Under the pieces are notes generated by a model. The model was not told the DNA's origin and did no database searches. It worked only from the letters and a program-made list of their open reading frames with translations. Positions 18,232-27,286 of a stretch of DNA of 60,560 nucleotides are shown in pieces; within the stretch, counting starts at the first letter, position 1; every line of letters starts with the position of its first letter. Origin of the DNA: Methylotenera sp. (GTDB lineage: Bacteria; Pseudomonadota; Gammaproteobacteria; Burkholderiales; Methylophilaceae); the NCBI RefSeq assembly GCF_029945705.1, contig NZ_JAQSDC010000001.1:1-60560 (forward strand), in the 5' to 3' direction. The translations under genes were made by a program, and so were the position numbers.

Positions 18232-19092
18232 ATGCGAATACCAAAATTCATTCAATATTATTGTTGGTGGCTGCCATGTTGCCTATATTCAGTGGATGCG
18301 AATGCTTGGGGGCTGGTGACGCATCTCTATTTTGCGCAGTCACTTCTTTGGGCAATGCCATTGTTAGACCCACGCTTACAACGCGCAATTAGAAACTTTC
18401 CTGAGCTTGTGATGGCTGGCGCTTGCTTGCCTGATTTGGCGATTGTGAGTCCACACTATCGCAAGACTCATCTTTGGGAGAATGGGCATCAACTGATGCA
18501 ATCCGCGCGTACAGAAGAAGAAACGGCGATTGCCATTGGCTATATCAGCCACTTATATATTGATGTGATCGCACATAATCATTTTGTTCCAGCGCATGAG
18601 GCGATGTGGCATAAAAATGAGGTATTCACGCACATTGCTTCTGAATGGGCGATGGATGGTCATTTGGCGCCATTGTTAGATACATCAGTAACACAGCTAC
18701 TAAGTAGACACCAAGCCGTGATTGCTGCATTTATTTCTATTCAATTTGAGTGTCCTGTAGATGTCACCACTAAGGCTTTAAAACGTCTGGCATTCTGGGA
18801 TGGTGTGTTACGCGCAGTCAAATTGCCAACGCTGATTTATAAAGCTGTTCAAGTGGTTGATAAGCGTGTGTTTAAGCACTTTGTTTACTATGTGGCTAAA
18901 ACGCAAGTGGCTGTGGCGGATATTGGTGAGGTGCTCAATGGCAAGAATCCATTACTAGAGCCCGAACTGAAAAATCTTAGTGTGGATCAGCTAGATGTTT
19001 GGCGTGAGCAATGTTTAAAGCACTTGTATATTGTGCACTCAACACCGATTCAATATTATCAAAAGACTTTGGTGGAAGATGCTTTTCACTAA
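18232..19092 (+). CDS. exported zinc-dependent phospholipase C
   Basis: This 286-residue protein belongs to the zinc-dependent phospholipase C family. Residues 1-25 are a signal peptide ending ANA, so the mature N-terminus is W26, matching the zinc-binding Trp1 of the Bacillus cereus enzyme. The remaining zinc ligands fit by spacing: H31, D68, probably H80, H107-x3-D111-x5-H117 and H134-x3-E138. It is predicted to release diacylglycerol and a phospho-headgroup from phospholipids. It has a Pho box directly upstream and sits between a glycosyltransferase and a PAP2 phosphatase, which suggests membrane remodelling rather than virulence. Substrate is inferred from family. Confidence 0.82.
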   Translation: MRIPKFIQYYCWWLPCCLYSVDANAWGLVTHLYFAQSLLWAMPLLDPRLQRAIRNFPELVMAGACLPDLAIVSPHYRKTHLWENGHQLMQSARTEEETAIAIGYISHLYIDVIAHNHFVPAHEAMWHKNEVFTHIASEWAMDGHLAPLLDTSVTQLLSRHQAVIAAFISIQFECPVDVTTKALKRLAFWDGVLRAVKLPTLIYKAVQVVDKRVFKHFVYYVAKTQVAVADIGEVLNGKNPLLEPELKNLSVDQLDVWREQCLKHLYIVHSTPIQYYQKTLVEDAFH

Positions 19093-19180
19093 AATACTAG
19101 CTTACTAGAGTAGTGCGTCACCTAAGTATCAAATGGCTAGTCCATTAAATGGCTAGACTAGCAGACGACTAAACTAGCAA
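19093..19180. repeat. cluster of CTAG sites with a short direct repeat
   Basis: Between the convergent phospholipase and PAP2 genes, AAATGGCTAG occurs twice (19131-19140 and 19147-19156) and the tetranucleotide CTAG occurs seven times in about 90 bp. It may be a degenerate terminator region or slipped repeats; no function is evident. Confidence 0.4.
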
Positions 19181-19708
19181 AAATGACAATCTAGCAATCG
19201 TCGCACCAATCACTGCGCCAGCAATCACGTCGCTAGGGTAATGCAAACCTAATACTACGCGGGATAAGCCCACCAGCACTGCAAACGGCACAACAATGAT
19301 GGCGATTTGTGGGTAGTAGCCAATTGCCACTAAGCTAAACACAACTGCGTGCAAAGTATGACCTGATGGAAAGCTGAATTTATCAAGCGGCGTGCCAGTC
19401 AGCCAAATGTCCTGATGCACTTCGTATGGACGAGGTCTTAAGGTTTTACCTTTTAACCATTTGTAGAGTAATGTGCCGCTTAAGCCTGCCAATGTCATAT
19501 GTATCACTGGCGTTAAACCTTCAGCGCCATGCAATATCAAAATGCCGACCATTAAGGCGTACCAGAATATGCCATCGCCTAGTCTGCTGGCTATTCTAAA
19601 AAAATCACGTATCAACCTGTATTGGCTAGTGTGGTTGACCGCAATACATAGAAAACTATCGAGTTGGTGCATACGACTGATATAAAAACGCATCTTGAGT
19701 GACATCAT
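19169..19708 (-). CDS. PAP2 family lipid phosphatase
   Basis: This 179-residue membrane phosphatase has all three PAP2 signatures: K86-x6-R93-P94, PSGH at 114-117, and S149-R150-x5-H156-x3-D160, with several membrane helices. Family members dephosphorylate phosphatidic acid, phosphatidylglycerophosphate or undecaprenyl pyrophosphate. Its position facing the phospholipase C and the presence of Pho-like repeats upstream suggest that it makes diacylglycerol from phosphatidic acid, but an undecaprenyl-PP role cannot be excluded. Confidence 0.88.
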   Translation of the reverse strand: MMSLKMRFYISRMHQLDSFLCIAVNHTSQYRLIRDFFRIASRLGDGIFWYALMVGILILHGAEGLTPVIHMTLAGLSGTLLYKWLKGKTLRPRPYEVHQDIWLTGTPLDKFSFPSGHTLHAVVFSLVAIGYYPQIAIIVVPFAVLVGLSRVVLGLHYPSDVIAGAVIGATIARLSFLLV

Positions 19709-19766
19709 AACCCCCTGTTTCTATTATTTTTTCCTTTTAGTATGAAGGTTAGAATGTCATTGAAAT

Positions 19767-19806
19767 GTGAAGGATTGATGAATGCAATATGAAAGTTTGT
19801 TGAATG
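19767..19806 (-). promoter_or_regulatory. Pho-box-like repeats upstream of PAP2 gene
   Basis: Reading the minus strand towards the PAP2 gene, four 7-bp units occur at an exact 11-bp period: CATTCAA, CTTTCAT, CATTCAT and CCTTCAC (plus-strand starts 19800, 19789, 19778, 19767). The TTCA core and AT-rich spacers CAAA, ATTG and CAAT resemble a degenerate Pho box array. Strength is moderate; the best unit matches the consensus at 6 of 7 positions. Confidence 0.45.
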
Positions 19807-19889
19807 TGAACTGGAAATTAGGTTGCGGTTAAATTTAGATTAGCCCCTGAACTACAACATTAATGTTTGTTAACTAGCGTAGTTCTAGC

Positions 19890-20939
19890 TTAGTTGCAGT
19901 GACTATGGTCTTTTAAAAATGGAACAATCCGCGCTTTGGTATCAGGGTGTGATGAAATCATTTCTGGTATTGAGCCACCACCGCCATGACTTTTTTCTAA
20001 TCTTAATAACAATGTAGCGAACGATTTGGTTGGAATACATGCTGCTTTGAGTGACTGCAACGAGTAGTTGTCCGCCTCAGTTTCTAGCTCACGAGAGTAA
20101 CTCATATTCATCATTAACGCAGGTAAGCCAGACGCTACGCTGCTTACGTCGCCTGTAATGGCGATGATAATCAACCCCGAAACTGTGCCTTGCATGGTTT
20201 GGCGTAAGGCATGACGGCCTCTTACATGGCCTAATTCATGCGCTAATACCGCAACAATCACATCATTATTTTTAGCTAAGTTAATCAACTCATCCGTGAT
20301 GACCATATAGCCGCCAGGCAAGGCGAAAGCATTAGCGCCAATGACAGGGCTTTTTCTGAAATTTAATTGGTAGGCAGGGCAATTATTGGCTTTGGCGCAC
20401 ATGGCCGCGAGTGCATCCATGATGTCTTTTTGTTTTGTCACTGGTATTTTTGAGGCTTCAAAATAGCCAAGTTTTTCACTATCTAGCGAAGCTAGTGTTT
20501 GTTTACCTAAGTCTTTCTCCATGCTGACAGGGGTTGCTAATGCTGCATATTTAGCAATGACAGGCACGCCATATTTAAGTAAGACTGCGCTTGCCAATGC
20601 AATGCCAACAAAGGCAACAAGAATTACTAGTTTATGTGTTTCGGCGTAATGTACCCCTTGCCAAAACCTATTTGCTGGTTTTGCAGGTAAACAGCGCTCT
20701 AAGTCTTTAAAGTCTGTTTCTAAATGGCTATCGTCAGGTAAATCTATCAGTCGTTTGCCACTGCCAAGTCTGGCCTGTACGTGACAATCGTTAATTAATA
20801 CTTTAATTGGCTGATGACTGATAGTTTCATCAGCATTGGTGACCGATACCGTGAAAGTAAAGTGGTCGTCTACAATATCCACCAGCACCCGCTTGGCGCG
20901 GGGGCTGATGCCATCGTAATATTCTGCTGCAAATTGCAC
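19890..20939 (-). CDS. M48 family metalloprotease
   Basis: This 349-residue zinc protease has an N-terminal soluble domain (about 1-95), one transmembrane helix (about 103-128) and a C-terminal M48 peptidase domain with the zinc motif H234-E235-LG-H238 and the downstream glutamate in RELETEADNYSL. The family degrades misfolded membrane or envelope proteins (HtpX, BepA and relatives). It starts 8 bp after the YjgN-like gene, and an M48 protease next to a DUF898 membrane protein is a common pairing, so the two probably work together. The substrate is unknown. Confidence 0.9.
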   Translation of the reverse strand: MQFAAEYYDGISPRAKRVLVDIVDDHFTFTVSVTNADETISHQPIKVLINDCHVQARLGSGKRLIDLPDDSHLETDFKDLERCLPAKPANRFWQGVHYAETHKLVILVAFVGIALASAVLLKYGVPVIAKYAALATPVSMEKDLGKQTLASLDSEKLGYFEASKIPVTKQKDIMDALAAMCAKANNCPAYQLNFRKSPVIGANAFALPGGYMVITDELINLAKNNDVIVAVLAHELGHVRGRHALRQTMQGTVSGLIIIAITGDVSSVASGLPALMMNMSYSRELETEADNYSLQSLKAACIPTKSFATLLLRLEKSHGGGGSIPEMISSHPDTKARIVPFLKDHSHCN

Positions 20940-20947
20940 GTAACTGA

Positions 20948-22261
20948 TTAACCGAATGAAATATCAACGTCGAACATATCGGCAATTTCTTCACCTAGTG
21001 CGCGTGATGCATCTTTTTTCTCACCTACAAATTTATCCCAATCGGCTTCACCTGTGAGTGCTAAATGATTCGCAGTGTATCTCGCCATGCGCACTTGTAC
21101 CCAAGGTGTTGCAAGACCCAATGTGCAGACTAAAGCAATGGTATTGGTGATGTAGAGTAAGACTAAATCACGCATACGTTGGTTGCTCAAGAAGCCGATA
21201 TGCTCAAGTGAGGTGTTGTTAAAAACGAGATTATGAATACGTGACTTCATATAAGCTGCGAATGAAAAAATGACTGCTAGATAGAGCAATATGCCAATGA
21301 AACCGGCTAGTATTGCTGCTGCAATACCCCATTTACCAATTAGGCCAGTAAATACACCTGCTAGTGGATCTTTTTTAGGCGTTGTCATGCCTATTTCAGG
21401 ATTACTCGCCTCAGCGCCTTTAATTAACTTGTTATACTCGGCACGCTCTTCAGGTGTTAAGCTTTTGAGATAATCTTCTTCAGACATTGCGGGATCAACT
21501 GTTGCAGGTTCAGTCGTGGTCACGTCAGCTACCTTAATGAAGCCACCTACATCCATATCATTTGCGGCGTGAGAGCGTTGTTGCGTTTGGTACACGCTAA
21601 CGTGGCTCGCTTTCATTTTGGCATTATTGATTAGTTCCTGACCTTTCAATATACCGCCTAAGAGCAAGCCGATAAAAGGAATCAGAAAGATAATAAGGTA
21701 AATCTTGTAGAAACTTCTCACTAAAGCTTCCATTTTAAAATTGCTCACTCCAAATTTATGGCCAGTTATCACAAATTTATGGGTACGTTGTGCTACAAAT
21801 GGAATGGCTAAACCTAATGTGACGATGATTAACAATGTATAGCCGATAAACACTTTGATAGCCTGACCGTATGTTCCATTAAAATCAAAACGCAAGCCAC
21901 GGTAGCTAGAGTTACGGGCGTTAAACATCATGCCACGAACAATAATCCAAGGTAGTGCAAGAAATAATATAAATGCCATCAAAAGGCCAAATGCTGGGTT
22001 CATACCAGAAACCACGCTGTAAATGACAAATAAAACAAAGGCGATGATGCGGCCTTTTAGAATGTTGATAGGGTTCGCGTGATAATCAAAACCAACGCCA
22101 TCCACCAGCGTATTGTTGTAAAAATATTTTTTACGACGCACTTTTGCCCAAGCTGAATAAATACCTAAAGTGACAATGGAAAGCAGTAAATTCACAATCC
22201 AAATACCAAAATACTCCCCCGCTTTTCCCGTAAAGACGACGGGTGTTTGATTCTCTGACAT
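20948..22261 (-). CDS. YjgN/DUF898 family membrane protein
   Basis: This 437-residue polytopic protein begins with the DUF898 pattern GKAGEYFGIWIVNLLLSI and carries a second related block near its C-terminus (NNTSLEHIGF, LGLATPWVQVRMARY). Between the halves is a soluble segment (about 218-300). Residues 197-217 match the N-terminal part of the prepilin at 53086 in 18 of 21 positions, which is unexpected for this family. It is cotranscribed with the M48 protease. Function is unknown; transport or membrane-integrity roles have been suggested for relatives. Confidence 0.85.
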   Translation of the reverse strand: MSENQTPVVFTGKAGEYFGIWIVNLLLSIVTLGIYSAWAKVRRKKYFYNNTLVDGVGFDYHANPINILKGRIIAFVLFVIYSVVSGMNPAFGLLMAFILFLALPWIIVRGMMFNARNSSYRGLRFDFNGTYGQAIKVFIGYTLLIIVTLGLAIPFVAQRTHKFVITGHKFGVSNFKMEALVRSFYKIYLIIFLIPFIGLLLGGILKGQELINNAKMKASHVSVYQTQQRSHAANDMDVGGFIKVADVTTTEPATVDPAMSEEDYLKSLTPEERAEYNKLIKGAEASNPEIGMTTPKKDPLAGVFTGLIGKWGIAAAILAGFIGILLYLAVIFSFAAYMKSRIHNLVFNNTSLEHIGFLSNQRMRDLVLLYITNTIALVCTLGLATPWVQVRMARYTANHLALTGEADWDKFVGEKKDASRALGEEIADMFDVDISFG

Positions 22262-22428
22262 ATTTTCCCCTTAATATTATTTATTTTTTTCAAGTAAGGC
22301 ATATCTGAAGCATACCTGCAGTCAAGCAGATGTGAGATATTAGCATCAGTATGTGCTTTGTCCAACACAAGCCAAAATAGTACCAATTGGCTAATTTTTT
22401 CATCATTTCGACAGAAGATAATTGAACT

Positions 22429-22974
22429 ATGCAACATTTTAGAAAAGCGGTTTTAACCGATGTTGAGGCCATCGTGAAACTAGTCAATATGGCTTATCGT
22501 GGCGAGACTAGCCGCGCAGGTTGGACCACTGAAGCAGATATTCTTGATGGTTTACGCACTTCAGTAAATGAAGTTAAACGCCTAACTGCATCTGAAAACA
22601 GCATTATTTTGTTGTGCTTAAATGATGGTGAGTTGCTTGGGTCAATCTGCCTTGAACAAGAGGCAAAGCAAGAAAAAATGCCTGCCATTGTGCATATTGG
22701 CATGTTTGTTGTGAAGCCAACTCTGCAGGCAAAGGGGCTAGGTAAGAACTTGCTTGCCGAGGCGGAAAAGCTAGCACAAGAAACGTGGGCAGCCGATAAA
22801 TTTCAAATGCATGTCATTACTTTGAGACACGAGTTAATTGCATTTTATGAACGGCGGGGCTATTTGAGGACTGGTATTTTGAGTGAGTTTCCAGTCAACC
22901 CTGCCGTTTGGCAGCCAAAACTATCAGACCTTCAATTGGAAACACTAGAAAAATCAGTGCTTATGATCCAGTAG
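22429..22974 (+). CDS. GNAT family N-acetyltransferase
   Basis: This 181-residue protein has the GNAT fold: an N-terminal strand HFRKAVLTDVEAIVKLVN, the acetyl-CoA pyrophosphate loop KPTLQAKGLGKNLLAEAE and the late FYERRGYLRTG motif. The substrate is not predictable. It stands alone, divergent from the YjgN gene and convergent with the RND permease gene (7 bp between stops). Confidence 0.88.
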   Translation: MQHFRKAVLTDVEAIVKLVNMAYRGETSRAGWTTEADILDGLRTSVNEVKRLTASENSIILLCLNDGELLGSICLEQEAKQEKMPAIVHIGMFVVKPTLQAKGLGKNLLAEAEKLAQETWAADKFQMHVITLRHELIAFYERRGYLRTGILSEFPVNPAVWQPKLSDLQLETLEKSVLMIQ

Positions 22975-22981
22975 TTTGGCC

Positions 22982-25900
22982 TTAGAGTTTCAGTTTTTTA
23001 AGCCCACCCATTACCAACGAATATGCTGCTGGCACTACAACCAAAGTTAACAAGGTTGAAGAGATCATTCCGCCAATAATTGCGACTGATAGCGGCTTGT
23101 TGGTTTCAGAACCTGCGCCTAAGCCTAACGCTGCGGGTAACAGCGCTAGAATAATGGTGAGTGAAGTCATTACCACTGGGCGCAGACGAATAGGGCAAGC
23201 TTCTTTAAGGGCATCGTCAATACTGGCACCTTTCTCTACGAGTTGATTGGTGAGATCGACCAGCAAAATAGAGTTTTTAGCCACTAAACCTATCAGCAAT
23301 ACCAAGCCGATCATTGAGTAAATGTTTAAAGTGTTACCCGTCATGAGTAGCGCAATTAAACCGCCGATGATGGCGAGCGGCTGTGCCAGCATGATAAATA
23401 GTGGCTGTATGAATGAGTTGAACTGGCTGGCGAGTACCATATAGAGTAAAAGAAAACCAAGAGCGAATACAAACTTGATGTTTTTCATGGTTTTGCCAAA
23501 CTCTTCTGCCTGTCCTGTAAGTTTGAGAGTGTAATCAGGTGGCACAATTTTTGCGGCAGTAGCTTTTACTATGTCAACTGCCTCACCTAAAGGAACAGCA
23601 GGGTTAGCGTAAAAATTAACGGCATATTGCAAGTCGTAACGACCAATTACAGCTGCGCCTAACTCTTTGTTGAAGCTTGCCACTGCATCGATTCTGACTA
23701 ATTCACCAGTGCTGCTGCGTAGGTATATTTTGTTTAAATCAGCGACATTTTCTAAGTCGGAGTCATTGGTCTTGAGGCGGATGTCATAACGCTGACCATC
23801 GCCATTCAATTCATTATATTTGGCTATGTTAATACCACCAGCATAGAGAGAAACCGCCGTAGCGATGTCATTGGCACTAATGCCAAGTGCCGACGCTCTC
23901 GTACGATCAATCTGCATATTGAGCTGTGGCAAATCTAACTGTACATCTACATCGACCTTGCCAATGTCGCTATTGGCGCCTAACTCCCGTTGTAATGATT
24001 GCGAAATACGGCCGATTTCTTGTAAATTCACGCCAGTAAGATTGAATTGCAGTTTTTCGGAGCGTTGACCACGCGTGATAGAGCTAGGCGAGGGAATAGC
24101 ACGTACGCCAGGAAGTTGATCTAGTTCTTTCTTTAACTCTTTAATGAGTGTTTGTTGGCTTTTAGCGCGTTCTTCTTTGGGTTTTAAACGTACATTTACG
24201 TTACCTTGATTTACTTGCCCACGTGAGCCCGCACCTATTGTGGCAAAGTAGCTTTCGACTTCACTTTTATGAGTCGCGAGCGTTGCTTCTACTAATTTTA
24301 AGCGTGAGTCGGTGTAATCTAAGCTTGAACCTAGTGGTGTTTTAATATTGATACTGAAACTGCCTTCATCAGTTTCTGGTACAAAATCTTTTTCTACATA
24401 TTTAAGAGAGAAAAATCCGCTTACAGCGACAAAAATCAGCGTGATTAATAACACTAAGCCACGATGGTTGAGTGATGAATAAAGTAACTTTTTATAGACC
24501 GCATCTAGGCGACCTAATACGCGACCAGCAGCTCTGTAAATCGCATTTTCATTGTGAGTGACGCTTAGGTAGCGCGAACACAACATAGGCGTGAGCGTGA
24601 GGGAAACCAGCAGCGATACCAATACACCGAACGTAACGACCACAGCAAAAGATTTAAAGAACATGCCGATAATGCCATCCATAAAAATCACAGGTGCGAA
24701 TATGCAGACGAGTGAGGCGGAGGAGGCGAGCACGGCAAATACCACTTCATTACTGCCTAGAATAGTGGTTTTGGTGCGAAATGCCGCAACGGCTAGCGGG
24801 TTTTTTAAATCGGCTGCGCTAATGCCATCGCCTACTTCGCCTTCCATATGGCGCAATATACTCTCTCTCACCACAATGGCATCGTCGACCACCACACCAA
24901 TCAGTAAGAGTAATGCAAGCAAGGTCATGCTGTTAAAGGTGTAGCCCGCAAAATACATCACAGCAATTGCGCCTAAAAGTGATACGGGGATTTCTAAACA
25001 AATCATTAAAGTAGAGCTAAACGAGCGCATGAAAATTAAAACAATAAGCGCGGCAAACAATGTGCCTTCAACCAAGTGCTCTTTTAGCGAAGCGACTAAT
25101 TGATTGATGAAGATACCATCATTAGTAGAAATCTCCAGCGCCATGCCCGCTGGTAAGTTGGGACGAACATCAGTTTCCAATCTACGTTCAACTTCTTTAA
25201 TAATCTCAACAGTATTGGCATTGGCAATTTTAATCATACCAATTCCAACCGTTGGCTTGCCATTGTAGCGAGCTATCTGGCGGCTATCTGAAATGCCATC
25301 CTCCACCGTTGCAACATCTTTTAAGCGTATAGGGACACCCGCTTTATCGACAATGACCATATTGGCTAGGTCGGTAATTTTGTGAAACTCAAGATCTAGT
25401 TTTAGTAATTGTTCCGCTTGAGAGCTAACTAAAAATCCGCCTGGAAGCTGTACATGCTCACGATTAAATGCGGTGATTAAATCATTGGCGGTGAGCTTGT
25501 AAGCTGCCATGCGTTCAGGTTGAATGTAAACGCGGATCACGCGATCTCTGCGCCCACCTAGTGTGACTTCACCCACGCCATCGATGGTTTCAAATTTCTT
25601 TTTTAGTACATTACTCGCATACAGATTGAGTTGCTGGATGGTGCGATCACCACTTAATGCCAGCCAAATAACAGGCGATGCGTTGGAATCTACTTTCTGA
25701 ACTACAGGTGGGTCAGTGTCCGTCGGTAAGCGGCGTACAACTTGATTCACTTTGGACTGCACCTCGTTATAAGCCACGTCAATATTTTTACTTAGCGCAA
25801 AGGTGATGCTGATGCTTGACACGCCTGGTGACGAGGCCGACTGAATATGTTCAATACCTGGCGTAGTATTAATCGCAGATTCAATGATGCTGGTAATGCT

Positions 25901-26083
25901 AGTATCAACCACGTCAGGGTTAGCGCCACGTAAAGTAGTATTGACCGTGATAACTGGAAAGTCAATCGATGGCACGCGATCTACACCGATGCGCTGGTAG
26001 GCGATGATGCCAAATAAAATAATCACACCAGATACCATCCAAGCTAGAACGTGGCGTTTAATGGATAGTTCAGGCAATGTCAT
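22982..26083 (-). CDS. RND efflux permease (HAE1-like)
   Basis: This 1033-residue inner-membrane pump has the RND layout of twelve helices and two large periplasmic loops. The proton-relay aspartates are visible in LLIGVVVDDAIVVRES, and the opening LSIKRHVLAWMVSGVIILFG and late GLVAKNSILLVDLTNQL motifs are typical of multidrug HAE1 permeases. It pairs with the adaptor gene 25 bp upstream. No outer-membrane TolC-type gene lies nearby, so a shared channel is likely. Substrate range is unknown. Confidence 0.95.
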   Translation of the reverse strand: MTLPELSIKRHVLAWMVSGVIILFGIIAYQRIGVDRVPSIDFPVITVNTTLRGANPDVVDTSITSIIESAINTTPGIEHIQSASSPGVSSISITFALSKNIDVAYNEVQSKVNQVVRRLPTDTDPPVVQKVDSNASPVIWLALSGDRTIQQLNLYASNVLKKKFETIDGVGEVTLGGRRDRVIRVYIQPERMAAYKLTANDLITAFNREHVQLPGGFLVSSQAEQLLKLDLEFHKITDLANMVIVDKAGVPIRLKDVATVEDGISDSRQIARYNGKPTVGIGMIKIANANTVEIIKEVERRLETDVRPNLPAGMALEISTNDGIFINQLVASLKEHLVEGTLFAALIVLIFMRSFSSTLMICLEIPVSLLGAIAVMYFAGYTFNSMTLLALLLLIGVVVDDAIVVRESILRHMEGEVGDGISAADLKNPLAVAAFRTKTTILGSNEVVFAVLASSASLVCIFAPVIFMDGIIGMFFKSFAVVVTFGVLVSLLVSLTLTPMLCSRYLSVTHNENAIYRAAGRVLGRLDAVYKKLLYSSLNHRGLVLLITLIFVAVSGFFSLKYVEKDFVPETDEGSFSINIKTPLGSSLDYTDSRLKLVEATLATHKSEVESYFATIGAGSRGQVNQGNVNVRLKPKEERAKSQQTLIKELKKELDQLPGVRAIPSPSSITRGQRSEKLQFNLTGVNLQEIGRISQSLQRELGANSDIGKVDVDVQLDLPQLNMQIDRTRASALGISANDIATAVSLYAGGINIAKYNELNGDGQRYDIRLKTNDSDLENVADLNKIYLRSSTGELVRIDAVASFNKELGAAVIGRYDLQYAVNFYANPAVPLGEAVDIVKATAAKIVPPDYTLKLTGQAEEFGKTMKNIKFVFALGFLLLYMVLASQFNSFIQPLFIMLAQPLAIIGGLIALLMTGNTLNIYSMIGLVLLIGLVAKNSILLVDLTNQLVEKGASIDDALKEACPIRLRPVVMTSLTIILALLPAALGLGAGSETNKPLSVAIIGGMISSTLLTLVVVPAAYSLVMGGLKKLKL

Positions 26084-26108
26084 GTGCTGTTTACTTTGGC
26101 TTTAAGGG

Positions 26109-27251
26109 TTACTGTGCGATTTTTTTGCTATGTGTATTGGCTGCTTTGTCGGTATTTGCACCTGCTGAGGTATCTGCAATTTTAATGGCAGTATCGTCAG
26201 TTAAAAACCCAGCACCATCCACCACGATGGTGTCATTTTCATTGACACCACTGAGCAGCTCAACCATGCCATTTTGATGAGCGCCTGTTTTCACTACGGC
26301 CTGATAGGCTTTGTTATTGCGCACTACATAAACAACTTCACCAGCAGGTCGCAACACCACGCTCTGCTCTGGCACCATCATTGCGGCAGCTTGCTCACCT
26401 AGAATAACGGTTCCCGTCACACTGGCGCCAGGTTGCCAATCTTGTGAACCTATTATGTCTGCAATCACATCCACGGTACGACTGCCTTCAACAATCATGG
26501 GTTTTAAATCGTGAATTGTACTTTTAACAATAGTGTCACTGGTTGGGGAGGTGAGGTGTACTTCTAAACCAGGTTTGAGTTTTGCTGCGATGTATTCAGG
26601 AAAAGGCAGGTGCGCACGCAGATGCTGCTTAGAAACAATCATAATGATGGGGTCACCCACTTTCAAAAATTCACCGTCATCCACCAATTTTTTTTCAACA
26701 TTGCCGCTGGCTGGTGCATAGATTTTGGTTTTACTACTGCTGTGATTAATACTGCCGACACGAGCTTTAGCGCCGACTAATTGCTCTTTCAACACGTTCT
26801 GCTGGGCCACGTCATTATCAACCGCATTTTGTGAGATAAATTTCTTATTCACCAACGCTTGGTTACGCTCAACGGTTTTGACTTGGTTTGCCAGCAATGC
26901 TTCAATGCGCGCCACCTCAGCTTGTGCCTCGTTACGTTGCATACCGAAATCTGATGCATCTAACGTAGCAACAAGCTGACCTTGTTTGACCGCCTCGCCT
27001 GTGTTCACATGAATTCTAACGACACGGGCGGCGACCTCAGCTGAAAGTGTTGGGTTAGTTAATCCTTCCAACGTACCAATGGCTTCTTCACTTGTTTCAA
27101 CGGCTTGGTTTTTCACTTGTGTGACCGTCACCAGCGTTGGTTTTGCGCTTTTTTTATCGGCTTGAGATTTGTCAGCAGCATCTTTAGCACCACAAGCCAT
27201 CATTAAGCTAGAAATTAATACAATCAAGAAAAATCGGAGGTTTTTTTGCAT
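26109..27251 (-). CDS. RND efflux periplasmic adaptor lipoprotein
   Basis: This 380-residue membrane-fusion protein links the RND permease to an outer-membrane channel. A signal peptide ends in SLMMAC-GAKD, a weak lipobox with Cys20. Lipoyl half-motifs flank a coiled-coil hairpin (about 95-175), followed by beta-barrel and membrane-proximal domains. The C-terminus is a short Asn/Lys/Ala tail. It is the first gene of the pump operon and lies 35 bp downstream of ampD, which runs the same way. Confidence 0.93.
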   Translation of the reverse strand: MQKNLRFFLIVLISSLMMACGAKDAADKSQADKKSAKPTLVTVTQVKNQAVETSEEAIGTLEGLTNPTLSAEVAARVVRIHVNTGEAVKQGQLVATLDASDFGMQRNEAQAEVARIEALLANQVKTVERNQALVNKKFISQNAVDNDVAQQNVLKEQLVGAKARVGSINHSSSKTKIYAPASGNVEKKLVDDGEFLKVGDPIIMIVSKQHLRAHLPFPEYIAAKLKPGLEVHLTSPTSDTIVKSTIHDLKPMIVEGSRTVDVIADIIGSQDWQPGASVTGTVILGEQAAAMMVPEQSVVLRPAGEVVYVVRNNKAYQAVVKTGAHQNGMVELLSGVNENDTIVVDGAGFLTDDTAIKIADTSAGANTDKAANTHSKKIAQ

Positions 27252-27286
27252 ATTTTTAGAGGTTAATCGTTTCTTAATTTTAGATT

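Noticed and set aside
22192-22437. Minus-strand frames of 65-81 residues in front of the YjgN gene
   Set aside because: They overlap the gene start or the promoter gap and have no family pattern.
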